A DNA stretch of 64,000 bases from Alloalcanivorax gelatiniphagus (GTDB lineage Bacteria; Pseudomonadota; Gammaproteobacteria; Pseudomonadales; Alcanivoracaceae): NCBI RefSeq assembly GCF_005938655.1, contig NZ_VCQT01000012.1, forward strand, positions 118,415 through 182,414, read 5' to 3'. The notes beneath the pieces are model-generated. The model had not been told where the DNA came from and searched no databases. It saw only the letters and a list, made by a program, of their open reading frames with translations. The position numbers were made by a program, and so were the translations under genes. Shown in pieces: positions 43,641-51,657 of the stretch (its first letter is position 1; each line of letters opens with the position of its first letter).

Positions 43641-45209
43641 ATGAGCGTGGAATATGAAACCGACTATGAAGTGGGGCAGGATAATGTGCAGGTCCTGGGC
43701 ATGGACATGCACAATCCGGTCTTCTTCATCAGCGCGGTGCTTATTCTGGCTTTCGTGATCGGTACGCTGATCTTTCCGGAAGTCGCCAACACCGCCCTGG
43801 GCGGTGCCAAAACCTGGACCATCGAACACTTCGATTGGTTGTTCATGCTCGGCGCGAATGTGTTCGTGCTGTTCTGTCTGTTTCTGATCGTGATGCCGGT
43901 GGGCAAGATTCGCCTGGGCGGCAAGGGCGCCAAACCCGAATTCTCGACCCTGTCCTGGTTCGCCATGTTGTTCGCGGCGGGCATGGGTATTGGTCTGATG
44001 TTCTGGAGCGTGGCGGAGCCGGTGGGTTATTACACCGACTGGTACGGCACGCCGCTGAACGTGGAACCGAATACGCCGCAGGCCATGGACCGGGCCCTGG
44101 GCGCGGTGATGTACCACTGGGGTCTGCACCCCTGGGCGATCTATGGCGTGGTGGCGTTGTCGCTGGCGTTCTTCGCCTACAACAAGGGCATGCCGCTGAC
44201 CATCCGCTCCGCGTTCTATCCGATCCTCGGTGACCGCTGCTGGGGTTGGGCCGGGCACATCATCGATGTGCTGGCGGTGCTGGCCACCATCTTTGGTCTG
44301 GCCACCTCCCTGGGGCTGGGCGCCAAACAGGCCGCCGGCGGCCTGCACTTTCTGTTCGATACGCCCAATGCGCTCAATGTGCAGATCGGCATCATCGTCG
44401 GCGTCACCGCGGTGGCCACCCTTTCGGTGGTGCGTGGGTTGGACGGCGGCGTCAAGCTGCTCAGTAACATCAACATGGGCGTGGCGGCGCTGCTGCTGCT
44501 GTTCGTGATGATCGCCGGGCCCACCCTGCTGATCTTCACCTCCATGGGGCGCACCGCCGTCGATTACGCCACCAACCTGATTCCGCTGAGCAACTGGTTC
44601 GGCCGGGAGGATCAGGACTTCCTGCACAACTGGACCGTGTTCTACTGGGCCTGGTGGATTTCCTGGTCCCCGTTCGTGGGCATGTTCGTGGCGCGGGTTT
44701 CCTACGGGCGCACCGTGCGTGAATTCCTCACCGCCGTGCTGATCGTGCCCACCGTGGTCACCATCGTGTGGATGGCCACCTTCGGTGGCTCCGGCCTGGA
44801 TCAGGTGCTCAATGGCGTCGGTAAACTGGCCGGCGGCATCGGCGAGTCCTCCCTGGCCCTGTTCCAGATGCTGGAGCAACTGCCGCTGGCGGGCATCACC
44901 TCGTTCCTGGCGATCCTGCTGGTGCTGGTGTTCTTTATCACCTCCTCGGATTCCGGGTCCCTGGTGATCGACTCGATCACCGCCGGCGGCAAGCTCGACG
45001 CGCCGGTGCCCCAGCGGGTGTTCTGGGCGGTGATGGAAGGCCTGATCGCTGGTGCGCTGCTGTACGGCGGCGGCGAGCAGGCGCTCGACGCCCTGCAGGC
45101 GGGCGCGGTGACCACCGGTCTGCCGTTTACCGTGGTGCTGCTGGTGATGTGCCTGAGCCTCTACCGGGGCCTGAGCGCGGAACGGGCGGCCATGAAAGCC
45201 GCGGTCTGA
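43641..45209 (+). CDS. BCCT-family betaine/carnitine/choline transporter
   Basis: This 522-residue inner-membrane symporter has 12 helices and the LeuT-like fold. The family signature is MGIGLMFWSVAEP in helix 3, followed by MYHWGLHPWAIYGVV with the conserved HWG. The tryptophan-rich helix 8 region (VFYWAWWISWSPFVGMFVARV) is the usual substrate-binding site of trimethylammonium osmolytes. The long acidic N-terminal segment (about 20 residues) is on the cytoplasmic side. It likely imports an osmoprotectant; the exact substrate is not readable. A strong terminator follows. Confidence 0.93.
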   Translation: MSVEYETDYEVGQDNVQVLGMDMHNPVFFISAVLILAFVIGTLIFPEVANTALGGAKTWTIEHFDWLFMLGANVFVLFCLFLIVMPVGKIRLGGKGAKPEFSTLSWFAMLFAAGMGIGLMFWSVAEPVGYYTDWYGTPLNVEPNTPQAMDRALGAVMYHWGLHPWAIYGVVALSLAFFAYNKGMPLTIRSAFYPILGDRCWGWAGHIIDVLAVLATIFGLATSLGLGAKQAAGGLHFLFDTPNALNVQIGIIVGVTAVATLSVVRGLDGGVKLLSNINMGVAALLLLFVMIAGPTLLIFTSMGRTAVDYATNLIPLSNWFGREDQDFLHNWTVFYWAWWISWSPFVGMFVARVSYGRTVREFLTAVLIVPTVVTIVWMATFGGSGLDQVLNGVGKLAGGIGESSLALFQMLEQLPLAGITSFLAILLVLVFFITSSDSGSLVIDSITAGGKLDAPVPQRVFWAVMEGLIAGALLYGGGEQALDALQAGAVTTGLPFTVVLLVMCLSLYRGLSAERAAMKAAV

Positions 45210-45235
45210 CCCTGGCGCTTTCAGCCACAACAAAG

Positions 45236-45264
45236 AAGGGCGCGTAATCACGCGCCCTTTTTTT
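45236..45264 (+). terminator. Terminator after the BCCT gene
   Basis: Stem AAGGGCGCGT / ACGCGCCCTT (45236-45245, 45250-45259) with loop AATC is followed by T-residues. Confidence 0.92.
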
Positions 45265-45318
45265 ATCGCGGCTGAAGCCGCTCCTACCGAGCACCGTAGG
45301 AGCGGCTTCAGCCGCGAT
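45265..45318. repeat. REP pair 5
   Basis: A perfect 23-bp inverted pair lies at 45265-45287 and 45296-45318. Its last base is also the first base of the stop codon of the minus-strand serine hydrolase. Confidence 0.88.
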
Positions 45319-46544
45319 CAGGCGCCGGCGGTGGCCCGGTTGATGGTGTATTGCAGATTCAGCAACGCCGGCAGGTGCGGGCCGATCAGGCCCTTGCCGG
45401 TGGTCAGCAGGGCGCCGCTCAGGGCCCGGTCCGGGTCCGCCCAGCAGAAGATGTTGATAAAGCCGAGATGCCCGAAGGCCCGGGGCGCCGCCGGGCCGAA
45501 CAGGCCGATGCCCCGATTGCCCAGCATAAAGCCGGCGGAGAAGGTCAGCGGCAGCATCAGGGTGCGGTCCAGCCGGGGCCGCCGGGAGGCGGGCCGGCGC
45601 GCCTCGCGCACGGTCTCCGGCCGGAACAGCTGATGATCCCCCCAGCGGCCGTCGTCCAGCAGCATCTGGAAGAAGCGGCTGGCTTCCTCGGCGGTGGCGT
45701 ACAGATTGCCCGCCGGCACCACGGTGTCCTGGAAACGGTCATCGTTGGTGACCCGCACCACTTCGTCCAGGGTGCCGCCCACCGCGTGATTGAGGAACAG
45801 GTCCACCAGCTTCATCGGCCGGCCGGTGGCCACGTCCCGGGCCCGCTCCGGGCCGGTGCCGCCGAAGGTGAAATGGCGCATGCCCAGGGGCCGGCGCACC
45901 ACCCGGTCCAGGGTGCTGTTGAGCGGCTCGCCGGTGACCGTCTCCAGCACCGCGCCGAGCACGAAACCGGCGGTGATGGCGTGGTAGGCCTGGGTGCCCA
46001 GGGTGGCGGGCTCGGCGCGGCACAGGATGTCGAGAATGTCGTCCGGGCGATACAGAATGTCCGGCTCCACCGGCCGGTCCGGGCGCGGGATGCCGGCCCG
46101 ATGGGTGAGCATCTGGCGTACCGTGGTGCGTTGCTTGCCGGCGCGGCCATAGGCGGGCAGGTAATGACTCACCGGCAGGTCCAGGTCCAGCAGGCCCTGC
46201 TCGGCGCCATGGTGGATCAGCATGGCGGTGATGGACTTGGATGCGGAAAACAGGCAGATCGGAGTGTCAGGGGTAAGCAGGCGCTCGCTTACCGGGTCCG
46301 CGTAGCCAATCGTCCGGTTCACCACCACCTGCCCCCGCCGGCGCAGGCACAGGGCGATACCCGGGCTCATGCCGGTGCGGTACAGGCCGCGCAGGGCCCG
46401 GTGGATGGCCGCCACCCCTTTCTCGTCCAACCCTGCCTCGGCGGGCGCCACTTCCGCGCCGGCACCGGTGAGCCGCCCCAGATCGCGGGGGATCGGTGTG
46501 CGGGTCTCACACAGCAAACGGTTCAGACGGGGACTCAAAATCAT
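45318..46544 (-). CDS. Serine hydrolase, beta-lactamase/EstB family
   Basis: This 408-residue protein has the class C beta-lactamase fold, most like esterases of family VIII. The catalytic SxxK is SASK within PICLFSASKSITAMLIHHG. The tyrosine motif corresponds to QAYHAITAGFVLG, and the usual KTG is replaced by HLG in FGHLGFINIF. The common LTHRAGIP segment is visible. There is no clear signal peptide, so it is likely cytoplasmic, acting on esters rather than beta-lactams. The start at 46544 is preferred. It is divergent from the Mpo1-like gene. Confidence 0.87.
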   Translation of the reverse strand: MILSPRLNRLLCETRTPIPRDLGRLTGAGAEVAPAEAGLDEKGVAAIHRALRGLYRTGMSPGIALCLRRRGQVVVNRTIGYADPVSERLLTPDTPICLFSASKSITAMLIHHGAEQGLLDLDLPVSHYLPAYGRAGKQRTTVRQMLTHRAGIPRPDRPVEPDILYRPDDILDILCRAEPATLGTQAYHAITAGFVLGAVLETVTGEPLNSTLDRVVRRPLGMRHFTFGGTGPERARDVATGRPMKLVDLFLNHAVGGTLDEVVRVTNDDRFQDTVVPAGNLYATAEEASRFFQMLLDDGRWGDHQLFRPETVREARRPASRRPRLDRTLMLPLTFSAGFMLGNRGIGLFGPAAPRAFGHLGFINIFCWADPDRALSGALLTTGKGLIGPHLPALLNLQYTINRATAGA

Positions 46545-46687
46545 GATATATCCTGTATGCCGAACAGCGGACAACCATTGTCCGGCGCCGCCAGACGTGG
46601 ACAATGGCCGAAGGAACCCGGCAACCGGTGCGCGCCGTCAGTCAGCCGTCTTGCGGCGGTGCGCCTTCAGCGAAAAGGGTGAACAGC

Positions 46688-47005
46688 ATGAACAGCGTCA
46701 AACAATCGGATTTCGAGAGTTTCGGGGAGTTCTACCCCTACTATCTGCAGGAACACAGCGACCCGACCTGCCGCCGGCTGCACTTCTTCGGCACCCTGGG
46801 CCTGTTCGCGGTGCTGGTGGGCGTGTTTCTGACCGGTAATCTGTGGGGCCTGCTGTTGCTGCCGGTGGTGGGCTACGGCTTCGCCTGGGTGGGGCATTTC
46901 TTCTTCGAGAAAAACCGCCCGGCCACCTTCAAGCATCCCTGGTACAGCCTGGCCGGCGATTTCGTCATGTTCAAGGACATGCTCACCGGGAGGCTGCGCT
47001 GGTGA
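46688..47005 (+). CDS. Mpo1-like (DUF962) membrane protein
   Basis: This 105-residue inner-membrane protein of the Mpo1/DUF962 family has two central helices. Conserved parts are the RRLHFFGTLGLFA histidine region, HFFFEKNRPATFKHPWYSL, and GDFVMFKDMLTG. Yeast Mpo1 is an Fe-dependent dioxygenase of 2-hydroxy fatty acids, so a fatty-acid role is possible here. The ATG at 46688 follows a start region without the strong GC bias of the upstream frame. The stop overlaps the truncated haemoglobin start by 4 bases. Confidence 0.83.
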   Translation: MNSVKQSDFESFGEFYPYYLQEHSDPTCRRLHFFGTLGLFAVLVGVFLTGNLWGLLLLPVVGYGFAWVGHFFFEKNRPATFKHPWYSLAGDFVMFKDMLTGRLRW

Positions 47006-47427
47006 CCGCGCCGCAACGCTTCGTACCCGGCCAGCCGCCGCGCCCCCGGGACAGTGACAAGCCGGACCTGGACAGCCCGGAGCAGGTGGACCGCATGGTG
47101 CGGCTGTTCTACGACCGGGTGCTGGCGGACCCGCTGCTGGCGCCGGTGTTCCTGGAGGTGGCGCGCATCGACCTGGACACCCACCTGCCACTGATCGCCG
47201 CGTTCTGGAAAAAGCTGCTGCTCAACCAACCCGGCTACAAGCGCCACATGATGGCCAAGCACCGGGCCGTCCACCACCGGGAACCCCTCACCGGCGCCCA
47301 TCACGAACGCTGGCTGGTGCTGTTCCACGCCAACCTGGACCAACACTTCGACGGCCCCCAGACCGACCGCGCCCGCCTGCTCAGCGCCCGGGTGATGAAC
47401 AACCTTTACCGCCAGCTCTCCGGTTAG
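47002..47427 (+). CDS. Group III truncated haemoglobin
   Basis: This 141-residue globin of group III (CtrHb-like) has visible helices with VRLFYDRVLADPLLAPVFL, the AAFWKKLLLNQPGYKRHMM segment, and the proximal histidine region TGAHHERWLVLFHANL. Group III proteins may bind oxygen or nitric oxide. The GTG start at 47002 overlaps the Mpo1-like stop, so translation is coupled; this links the globin to a possible Fe-dependent oxygenase, a pairing worth noting. Confidence 0.86.
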   Translation: MTAPQRFVPGQPPRPRDSDKPDLDSPEQVDRMVRLFYDRVLADPLLAPVFLEVARIDLDTHLPLIAAFWKKLLLNQPGYKRHMMAKHRAVHHREPLTGAHHERWLVLFHANLDQHFDGPQTDRARLLSARVMNNLYRQLSG

Positions 47428-47434
47428 CAAGACG

Positions 47435-47508
47435 ATACAGGGTTCAGGATGCAGGATTCAGGGAAGAGCACGGTGCCTCCCCTGTATCCTGCATCCTGCA
47501 TCTTGTAC
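47435..47508. repeat. Heptad-repeat palindromic array (ATACAGG / CCTGTAT type)
   Basis: Four units at 47435-47462 (ATACAGG, GTTCAGG, ATGCAGG, ATTCAGG) face CCTGTAT, CCTGCAT, CCTGCAT and CTTGTAC at 47481-47508. It is located between the convergent globin and DegQ genes and is the same class as the array after purL. Confidence 0.82.
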
Positions 47509-47515
47509 CTATTCC

Positions 47516-48922
47516 CTACCGCACCACGACGAAGAACACCCCCCCGTCCCGGTTCACCCGCAACAACAGCGCCGCTTTCTTGTCGGTCACCGCGCTCTGC
47601 AGATCCGACATATTGGCGATGTCCTTGCGGTTGGCGTTGATGATCACATCGCCGTGCCGCAGGCCGGCGCGCCAGGCCGCTGAATTGCGCTCCACCTTTT
47701 CCACCAGCACGCCCTGGTCCGCGTGGCTCAGCTCACCTTCGCGCAGATTGCGCAGGTCGGCGCCTTCCAGGTACTGGGAGATGGCATGGCCGGCGCTGGC
47801 TTTCTCGCCGGACTCGGTGATCACCGCCGTCACCTGACGCTCCTTGCCGTCGCGCAGGATGTTCAGCTCGATCTTCTCGCCCACCGGTGACAGGCCCACT
47901 TTATTGCGCAGGTCCGAAGCCCGGTTCACCGGCACGCCGTCCACCGACCGCACCACGTCGCCGGCCTTCAGCCCGGCCTTGGCGGCGGCGCTCTCGGGCA
48001 CCACATTGGTGATCACCACGCCCTTGCGGGCCTCCACGTTGAGGGCCTCGGCCAGCTCGTTGGTCAGGTCCTGCACGGTGACGCCCAGCATGCCCCGGCG
48101 CACCTCGCCGTGCTCGATCAACTGGGTCATCACGTTCTCGGCCATGCTGGTGGGAATGGCGAAACCGATGCCCACGTTGCCGCCGGCGGGGGCCAGAATG
48201 GCGGTGTTGATGCCCACCAGCTCGCCGTCCAGGTTGACCAGGGCGCCGCCGGAGTTACCCGGGTTAATCGACGCGTCGGTCTGGATGAAATTCTCATAGC
48301 CCTCGATGCCCAGGCCGGTGCGGCCCAGCGCCGAGACGATGCCGGAGGTGACGGTCTGGCCGAGCCCGAAGGGGTTGCCGATGGCCACCACGAAGTCGCC
48401 CACCCGCATCAGTGACGAGTCCGCCAGGGTCACCTGGGTCAGGTCCTCGGCGGAGTCCAGCTTAAGCACCGCCAGATCCACTTCCTGATCCAGGCCCACC
48501 AGTTCCGCGGACAACTCGCGGCCGTCGGTGAGCGTTACCTCGATCTTGTCCGCATTGCGCACCACATGGGCGTTGGTCAGCACATAGCCGTTGTTGGCGT
48601 CCACGATCACACCGGAACCGGCGGCCACCGCGCGGCGGGTGGGGGCCTGGTCGGGCAGATCGAAGAAACGGCGGAAGAACGGGTCCTGCATCAGCGGGTT
48701 CTGGGCCTGGCGCACCTGCGCCTCCACCGCGATGTTGACCACCGCCGGCGAGACGTTTTCGATCATCGGCGCCAGCGACGGCATGGCGCCGCCGTCCGGA
48801 GTACGGTTGGGCAGGGCGGCGCCGGCGGTTTGCGACAGCGCCAGCAGCAAGGCGGCGGCCCAGGCGAACAGGGTCTGGTGTTTCAAGGGCGAGTGCCCTT
48901 TCAATGGGGTGTACAAGGTCAA
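47516..48922 (-). CDS. DegQ/MucD-family periplasmic serine endoprotease
   Basis: This 468-residue HtrA-type protease handles envelope protein quality. A signal peptide (ending near SQTAGA) is followed by a trypsin-like domain with catalytic His119 (TNAHVV), Asp149 (EVDLAVLKL) and Ser224 (INPGNSGGAL). Two PDZ domains follow (about 265-355 and 370-465). The family is regulated by envelope stress in related bacteria and called MucD in Pseudomonas. It is 48 bases downstream of a methyltransferase gene and the trmH gene on the minus strand. Confidence 0.93.
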   Translation of the reverse strand: MTLYTPLKGHSPLKHQTLFAWAAALLLALSQTAGAALPNRTPDGGAMPSLAPMIENVSPAVVNIAVEAQVRQAQNPLMQDPFFRRFFDLPDQAPTRRAVAAGSGVIVDANNGYVLTNAHVVRNADKIEVTLTDGRELSAELVGLDQEVDLAVLKLDSAEDLTQVTLADSSLMRVGDFVVAIGNPFGLGQTVTSGIVSALGRTGLGIEGYENFIQTDASINPGNSGGALVNLDGELVGINTAILAPAGGNVGIGFAIPTSMAENVMTQLIEHGEVRRGMLGVTVQDLTNELAEALNVEARKGVVITNVVPESAAAKAGLKAGDVVRSVDGVPVNRASDLRNKVGLSPVGEKIELNILRDGKERQVTAVITESGEKASAGHAISQYLEGADLRNLREGELSHADQGVLVEKVERNSAAWRAGLRHGDVIINANRKDIANMSDLQSAVTDKKAALLLRVNRDGGVFFVVVR

Positions 48923-48970
48923 TCCTCCTTACCATTGAGGCGTAACGAAGGTTTCGACCTGAAACTGTGA

Positions 48971-49639
48971 TCAGGGTTCCAATTCGAAAATCCGCACCCG
49001 GTTGTAGTCCTGGGACTCCCCCAGATCCGGCCAGGTGGTGGCCTGCCAGTGCCCCAGCAGCTGGAAGCCCGGCGGGTCCAGATCGGCGATGCGCGAATCC
49101 GCCAGCCACACCGGTACGCCGGCGGCGCGGAACCGTTCCAGCAGCGGCAGGTTGTCCCGGTCATAGAGGATATCGGCGGCGGTGATGCGTCCGGCCACCG
49201 CCAGGCAGGCGTCCAGGTCGTCGCTCAGCTCCACGCGCACCCCGTTGAGGGCGGCATTGGCCTCGGTGGCGGCCAGGGCGTCCGGGTCCAGATCGCAGGC
49301 GATCACCCGGGCGGCGCCGGCGCGGGCGGCGGCGATCGCCACCACTCCGGACCCGGGGCCCACGTCCACCAGGCACTGGCCGCGCACCCGTTCCGGGGCC
49401 GCCAGAATGTGCCGCGCCAGTACCTGACCGGAGGCCCAGCACAGCGCCCAGTAGGGCGGCGACTCCATCAGCGCGTTGGCCACCTCCTGATCAAGCCGCT
49501 CGTCCACCAGTTTGTCCAGCAGCCACAGGGACAGCTCCGGCACCAGTGGCAGCGGCGTGGCCACCAGCCGGATATCCGGCAGCAGCCGGTTCAGCCGCGC
49601 CTGCAGGGCGGCGGGGGGATCAAGAGGTTTGGCCGGCAC
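48971..49639 (-). CDS. Class I SAM-dependent methyltransferase (ETFB-KMT/nicotinamide methylase-like)
   Basis: This 222-residue Rossmann-fold methyltransferase has the AdoMet motif LVDVGPGSGVVAIAAARAGA, then ARVIACDLDPDALAAT. The N-terminal part, PPYWALCWASGQVLARHIL, matches the COG3897 group related to protein-lysine methyltransferases, so a protein target is possible. The start overlaps the trmH 3' end by 20 bases; it forms a unit with trmH and perhaps degQ. Confidence 0.83.
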   Translation of the reverse strand: MPAKPLDPPAALQARLNRLLPDIRLVATPLPLVPELSLWLLDKLVDERLDQEVANALMESPPYWALCWASGQVLARHILAAPERVRGQCLVDVGPGSGVVAIAAARAGAARVIACDLDPDALAATEANAALNGVRVELSDDLDACLAVAGRITAADILYDRDNLPLLERFRAAGVPVWLADSRIADLDPPGFQLLGHWQATTWPDLGESQDYNRVRIFELEP

Positions 49640-50321
49640 GTATCGCCTCGCTGAGCTGAAAATTGAAGCGCCCGGGGTTGGCGATCTCGCCGTCCTCCCG
49701 CAGCTCCGGGTAGGGCACGCCGAAGCGCCGGCAATGTTCCGCCAGCTTCGGGTATGCCCATTTGAAAAAGGTGTCGCGGTACTGCTGCTGGTTCAGGCGC
49801 GACTGTTGATACAGGCCGGCGGCGCGGCGTTGCTCGCAGGCTTCGGCGAGAATGATGGCCGCCGCCACGCTGACGTTGAACGAGGACACCATGCCCATCA
49901 TCGGAATGATCACGTGCCGGTCCGCCGCCGCCGCGCTGATGTCGTCCACGCCGGTGCGCTCGGTGCCGAGCAGCAGGGCGGTGGGGCGGGTGTAGTCCAC
50001 CTCCCGGTAGGGCACCGCGTGCTCGGACCAGTGCGCCGCCAACACCTGCATGCCCAGGGACTGCACATGGCGGATGGCGTCTTCGCCGCAATGGTGCTCG
50101 TGCACATTGACCCAGCGCTGGGAGCCCAGGGCGGTACTCACCGTGTTGCGCGCCCGGTTATCCGGCAGCGCCGCGTGCAGCTCCAGCACGCCCACCGCGT
50201 CGCAGGTGCGTACCACGGCGGCGATATTGTGCGGCTTGTGCACGCCATCCATGATCACGCTGAGATCCGGCTGGCGCCGGGCCAGGGTGGCGCGCAGGCG
50301 CTGCAGACGTTGCGGGGTCAT
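49620..50321 (-). CDS. trmH: tRNA (guanosine(18)-2'-O)-methyltransferase
   Basis: TrmH is a SPOUT enzyme that makes Gm18 in tRNA. The 233-residue protein shows MDGVHKPHNIAAVVRTCDAV at the N-terminus, ALLLGTERTGVDD, and the knot sequence MVSSFNVSVAAAI followed by YQQSRLNQQQY. It is the first gene of the minus-strand group with the methyltransferase. It is divergent from the CoA transferase. Confidence 0.94.
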   Translation of the reverse strand: MTPQRLQRLRATLARRQPDLSVIMDGVHKPHNIAAVVRTCDAVGVLELHAALPDNRARNTVSTALGSQRWVNVHEHHCGEDAIRHVQSLGMQVLAAHWSEHAVPYREVDYTRPTALLLGTERTGVDDISAAAADRHVIIPMMGMVSSFNVSVAAAIILAEACEQRRAAGLYQQSRLNQQQYRDTFFKWAYPKLAEHCRRFGVPYPELREDGEIANPGRFNFQLSEAIRAGQTS

Positions 50322-50371
50322 GCGGTCTCCGATTACGGGGGAAGGGGCGATTGTAGCAAACGCCGCCGTTG

Positions 50372-50391
50372 ATCGCGGCTGAAGCCGCGAT
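50372..50391. repeat. Single palindromic REP half-unit
   Basis: The 20-bp ATCGCGGCTGAAGCCGCGAT is the inner palindrome of the REP unit without the TAGGAGC/GCTCCTA arms. It lies upstream of the trmH and CoA transferase genes. Confidence 0.7.
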
Positions 50392-50452
50392 GCATGGACG
50401 GCGCATCGGCCAGCCGTGACAATAGCCGCCCTGGCAAAGCAAAGGACCGAGC

Positions 50453-51655
50453 ATGACTGAACGCGCGCTGCCCCTGGCCGGGGTCAAGGTGGTGGAACTG
50501 GGACAACTGATCGCCGGGCCCTTCGCCGGCACCCTGCTGGCCTATTTCGGCGCCGAGGTGATCAAGGTGGAACCGCCCGGCGGCGACCCGATTCGTGGTT
50601 GGCGCAAACTGGACGACGGCGGCACCTCGTTCTGGTGGCGCAGCATCGGCCGCAACAAACGATCGGTGACCCTGGATCTGAAGAGCGACGCCGGCCGGGA
50701 GCTGGCCGCCCGGCTGATCGACGGCGCCGACGTGCTGATCGAGAACTTCCGCCCGGGCACCCTGGAAAACTGGGGGCTGGGGCCGGATCGCTTCACCGAC
50801 AGCAACCCGGGCCTGATCTACACGCGCATCTCCGGCTACGGCCAGGACGGCCCCTACGCGGACAAGCCCGGCTACGCCTCGGTGTGCGAGGGCATCGGCG
50901 GCCTGCGCTATGTGAACGGTTTCCCCGGTGAACGGCCGGTGCGGCCCAATCTGTCCCTGGGCGACACCGTGGCCGGCCTGCACGCCGCCCTGGGCATTCT
51001 GCTGGCGCTGTTCGAGCGCCGGGGCAGCGGCCTGGGGCAGGTGGTGGACGTGGCGCTCTACGAAACCGTGTTCAATCTGCTGGAAGCGGTGATCCCCGAA
51101 TTCGACGGCGCCGGCCTGATCCGCGAACCGGCCGGTTCCACGGTCACCGGCATCGTGCCCACCAACACCTACCGCTGCGCCGATGGCAAATACGTGATCA
51201 TCGGCGGCAATGGCGATTCCATCTTCAAACGGCTGATGACCACCGCCGGCCGTAACGATCTGGCCGACGACCCGCGCCTGGCGCACAACGCCGGCCGGGT
51301 GGAACACGAAGCGGAAGTGGACGGCGCCATCGAAGCCTGGTGCGCCACCCTGGACAGTGCCCAGGTGCTGCGCCGGCTGGAGGACGCCCGGGTGCCCTGC
51401 GGGCCGATCTACAGCGCCGCGGACATGATGGCCGACCCGCATTTTCAGGCCCGGGGCCTGTTCCAGCAGGTGGAGATCAACGGCAAACCGCTGAAGATTC
51501 CCGCCATCGCCCCGCGCCTGGCGGGTACCCCCGGGGGTACCCGCTGGCCCGGCGGCGACGCCGGCGTGCACACCGAAGCGGTGCTGCGCGAGGAACTGGG
51601 CCTGGACGAACAGGAATACCAGCGCCTGAAAAAAGAAGGCGTGTTCGGCCCCTGA
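50453..51655 (+). CDS. CaiB/BaiF-family (family III) CoA transferase
   Basis: This 400-residue interlocked-dimer enzyme moves CoA between acids. It begins GVKVVELGQLIAGPFAGTLL, then FGAEVIKVEPPGGDPIRGW; the catalytic Asp is in NLSLGDTVAGLHAALG. ENFRPGTLENWGLG is the conserved family motif. The substrate is unknown. It is convergent with the GMC oxidoreductase (2-base gap). Confidence 0.92.
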   Translation: MTERALPLAGVKVVELGQLIAGPFAGTLLAYFGAEVIKVEPPGGDPIRGWRKLDDGGTSFWWRSIGRNKRSVTLDLKSDAGRELAARLIDGADVLIENFRPGTLENWGLGPDRFTDSNPGLIYTRISGYGQDGPYADKPGYASVCEGIGGLRYVNGFPGERPVRPNLSLGDTVAGLHAALGILLALFERRGSGLGQVVDVALYETVFNLLEAVIPEFDGAGLIREPAGSTVTGIVPTNTYRCADGKYVIIGGNGDSIFKRLMTTAGRNDLADDPRLAHNAGRVEHEAEVDGAIEAWCATLDSAQVLRRLEDARVPCGPIYSAADMMADPHFQARGLFQQVEINGKPLKIPAIAPRLAGTPGGTRWPGGDAGVHTEAVLREELGLDEQEYQRLKKEGVFGP

Positions 51656-51657
51656 CC

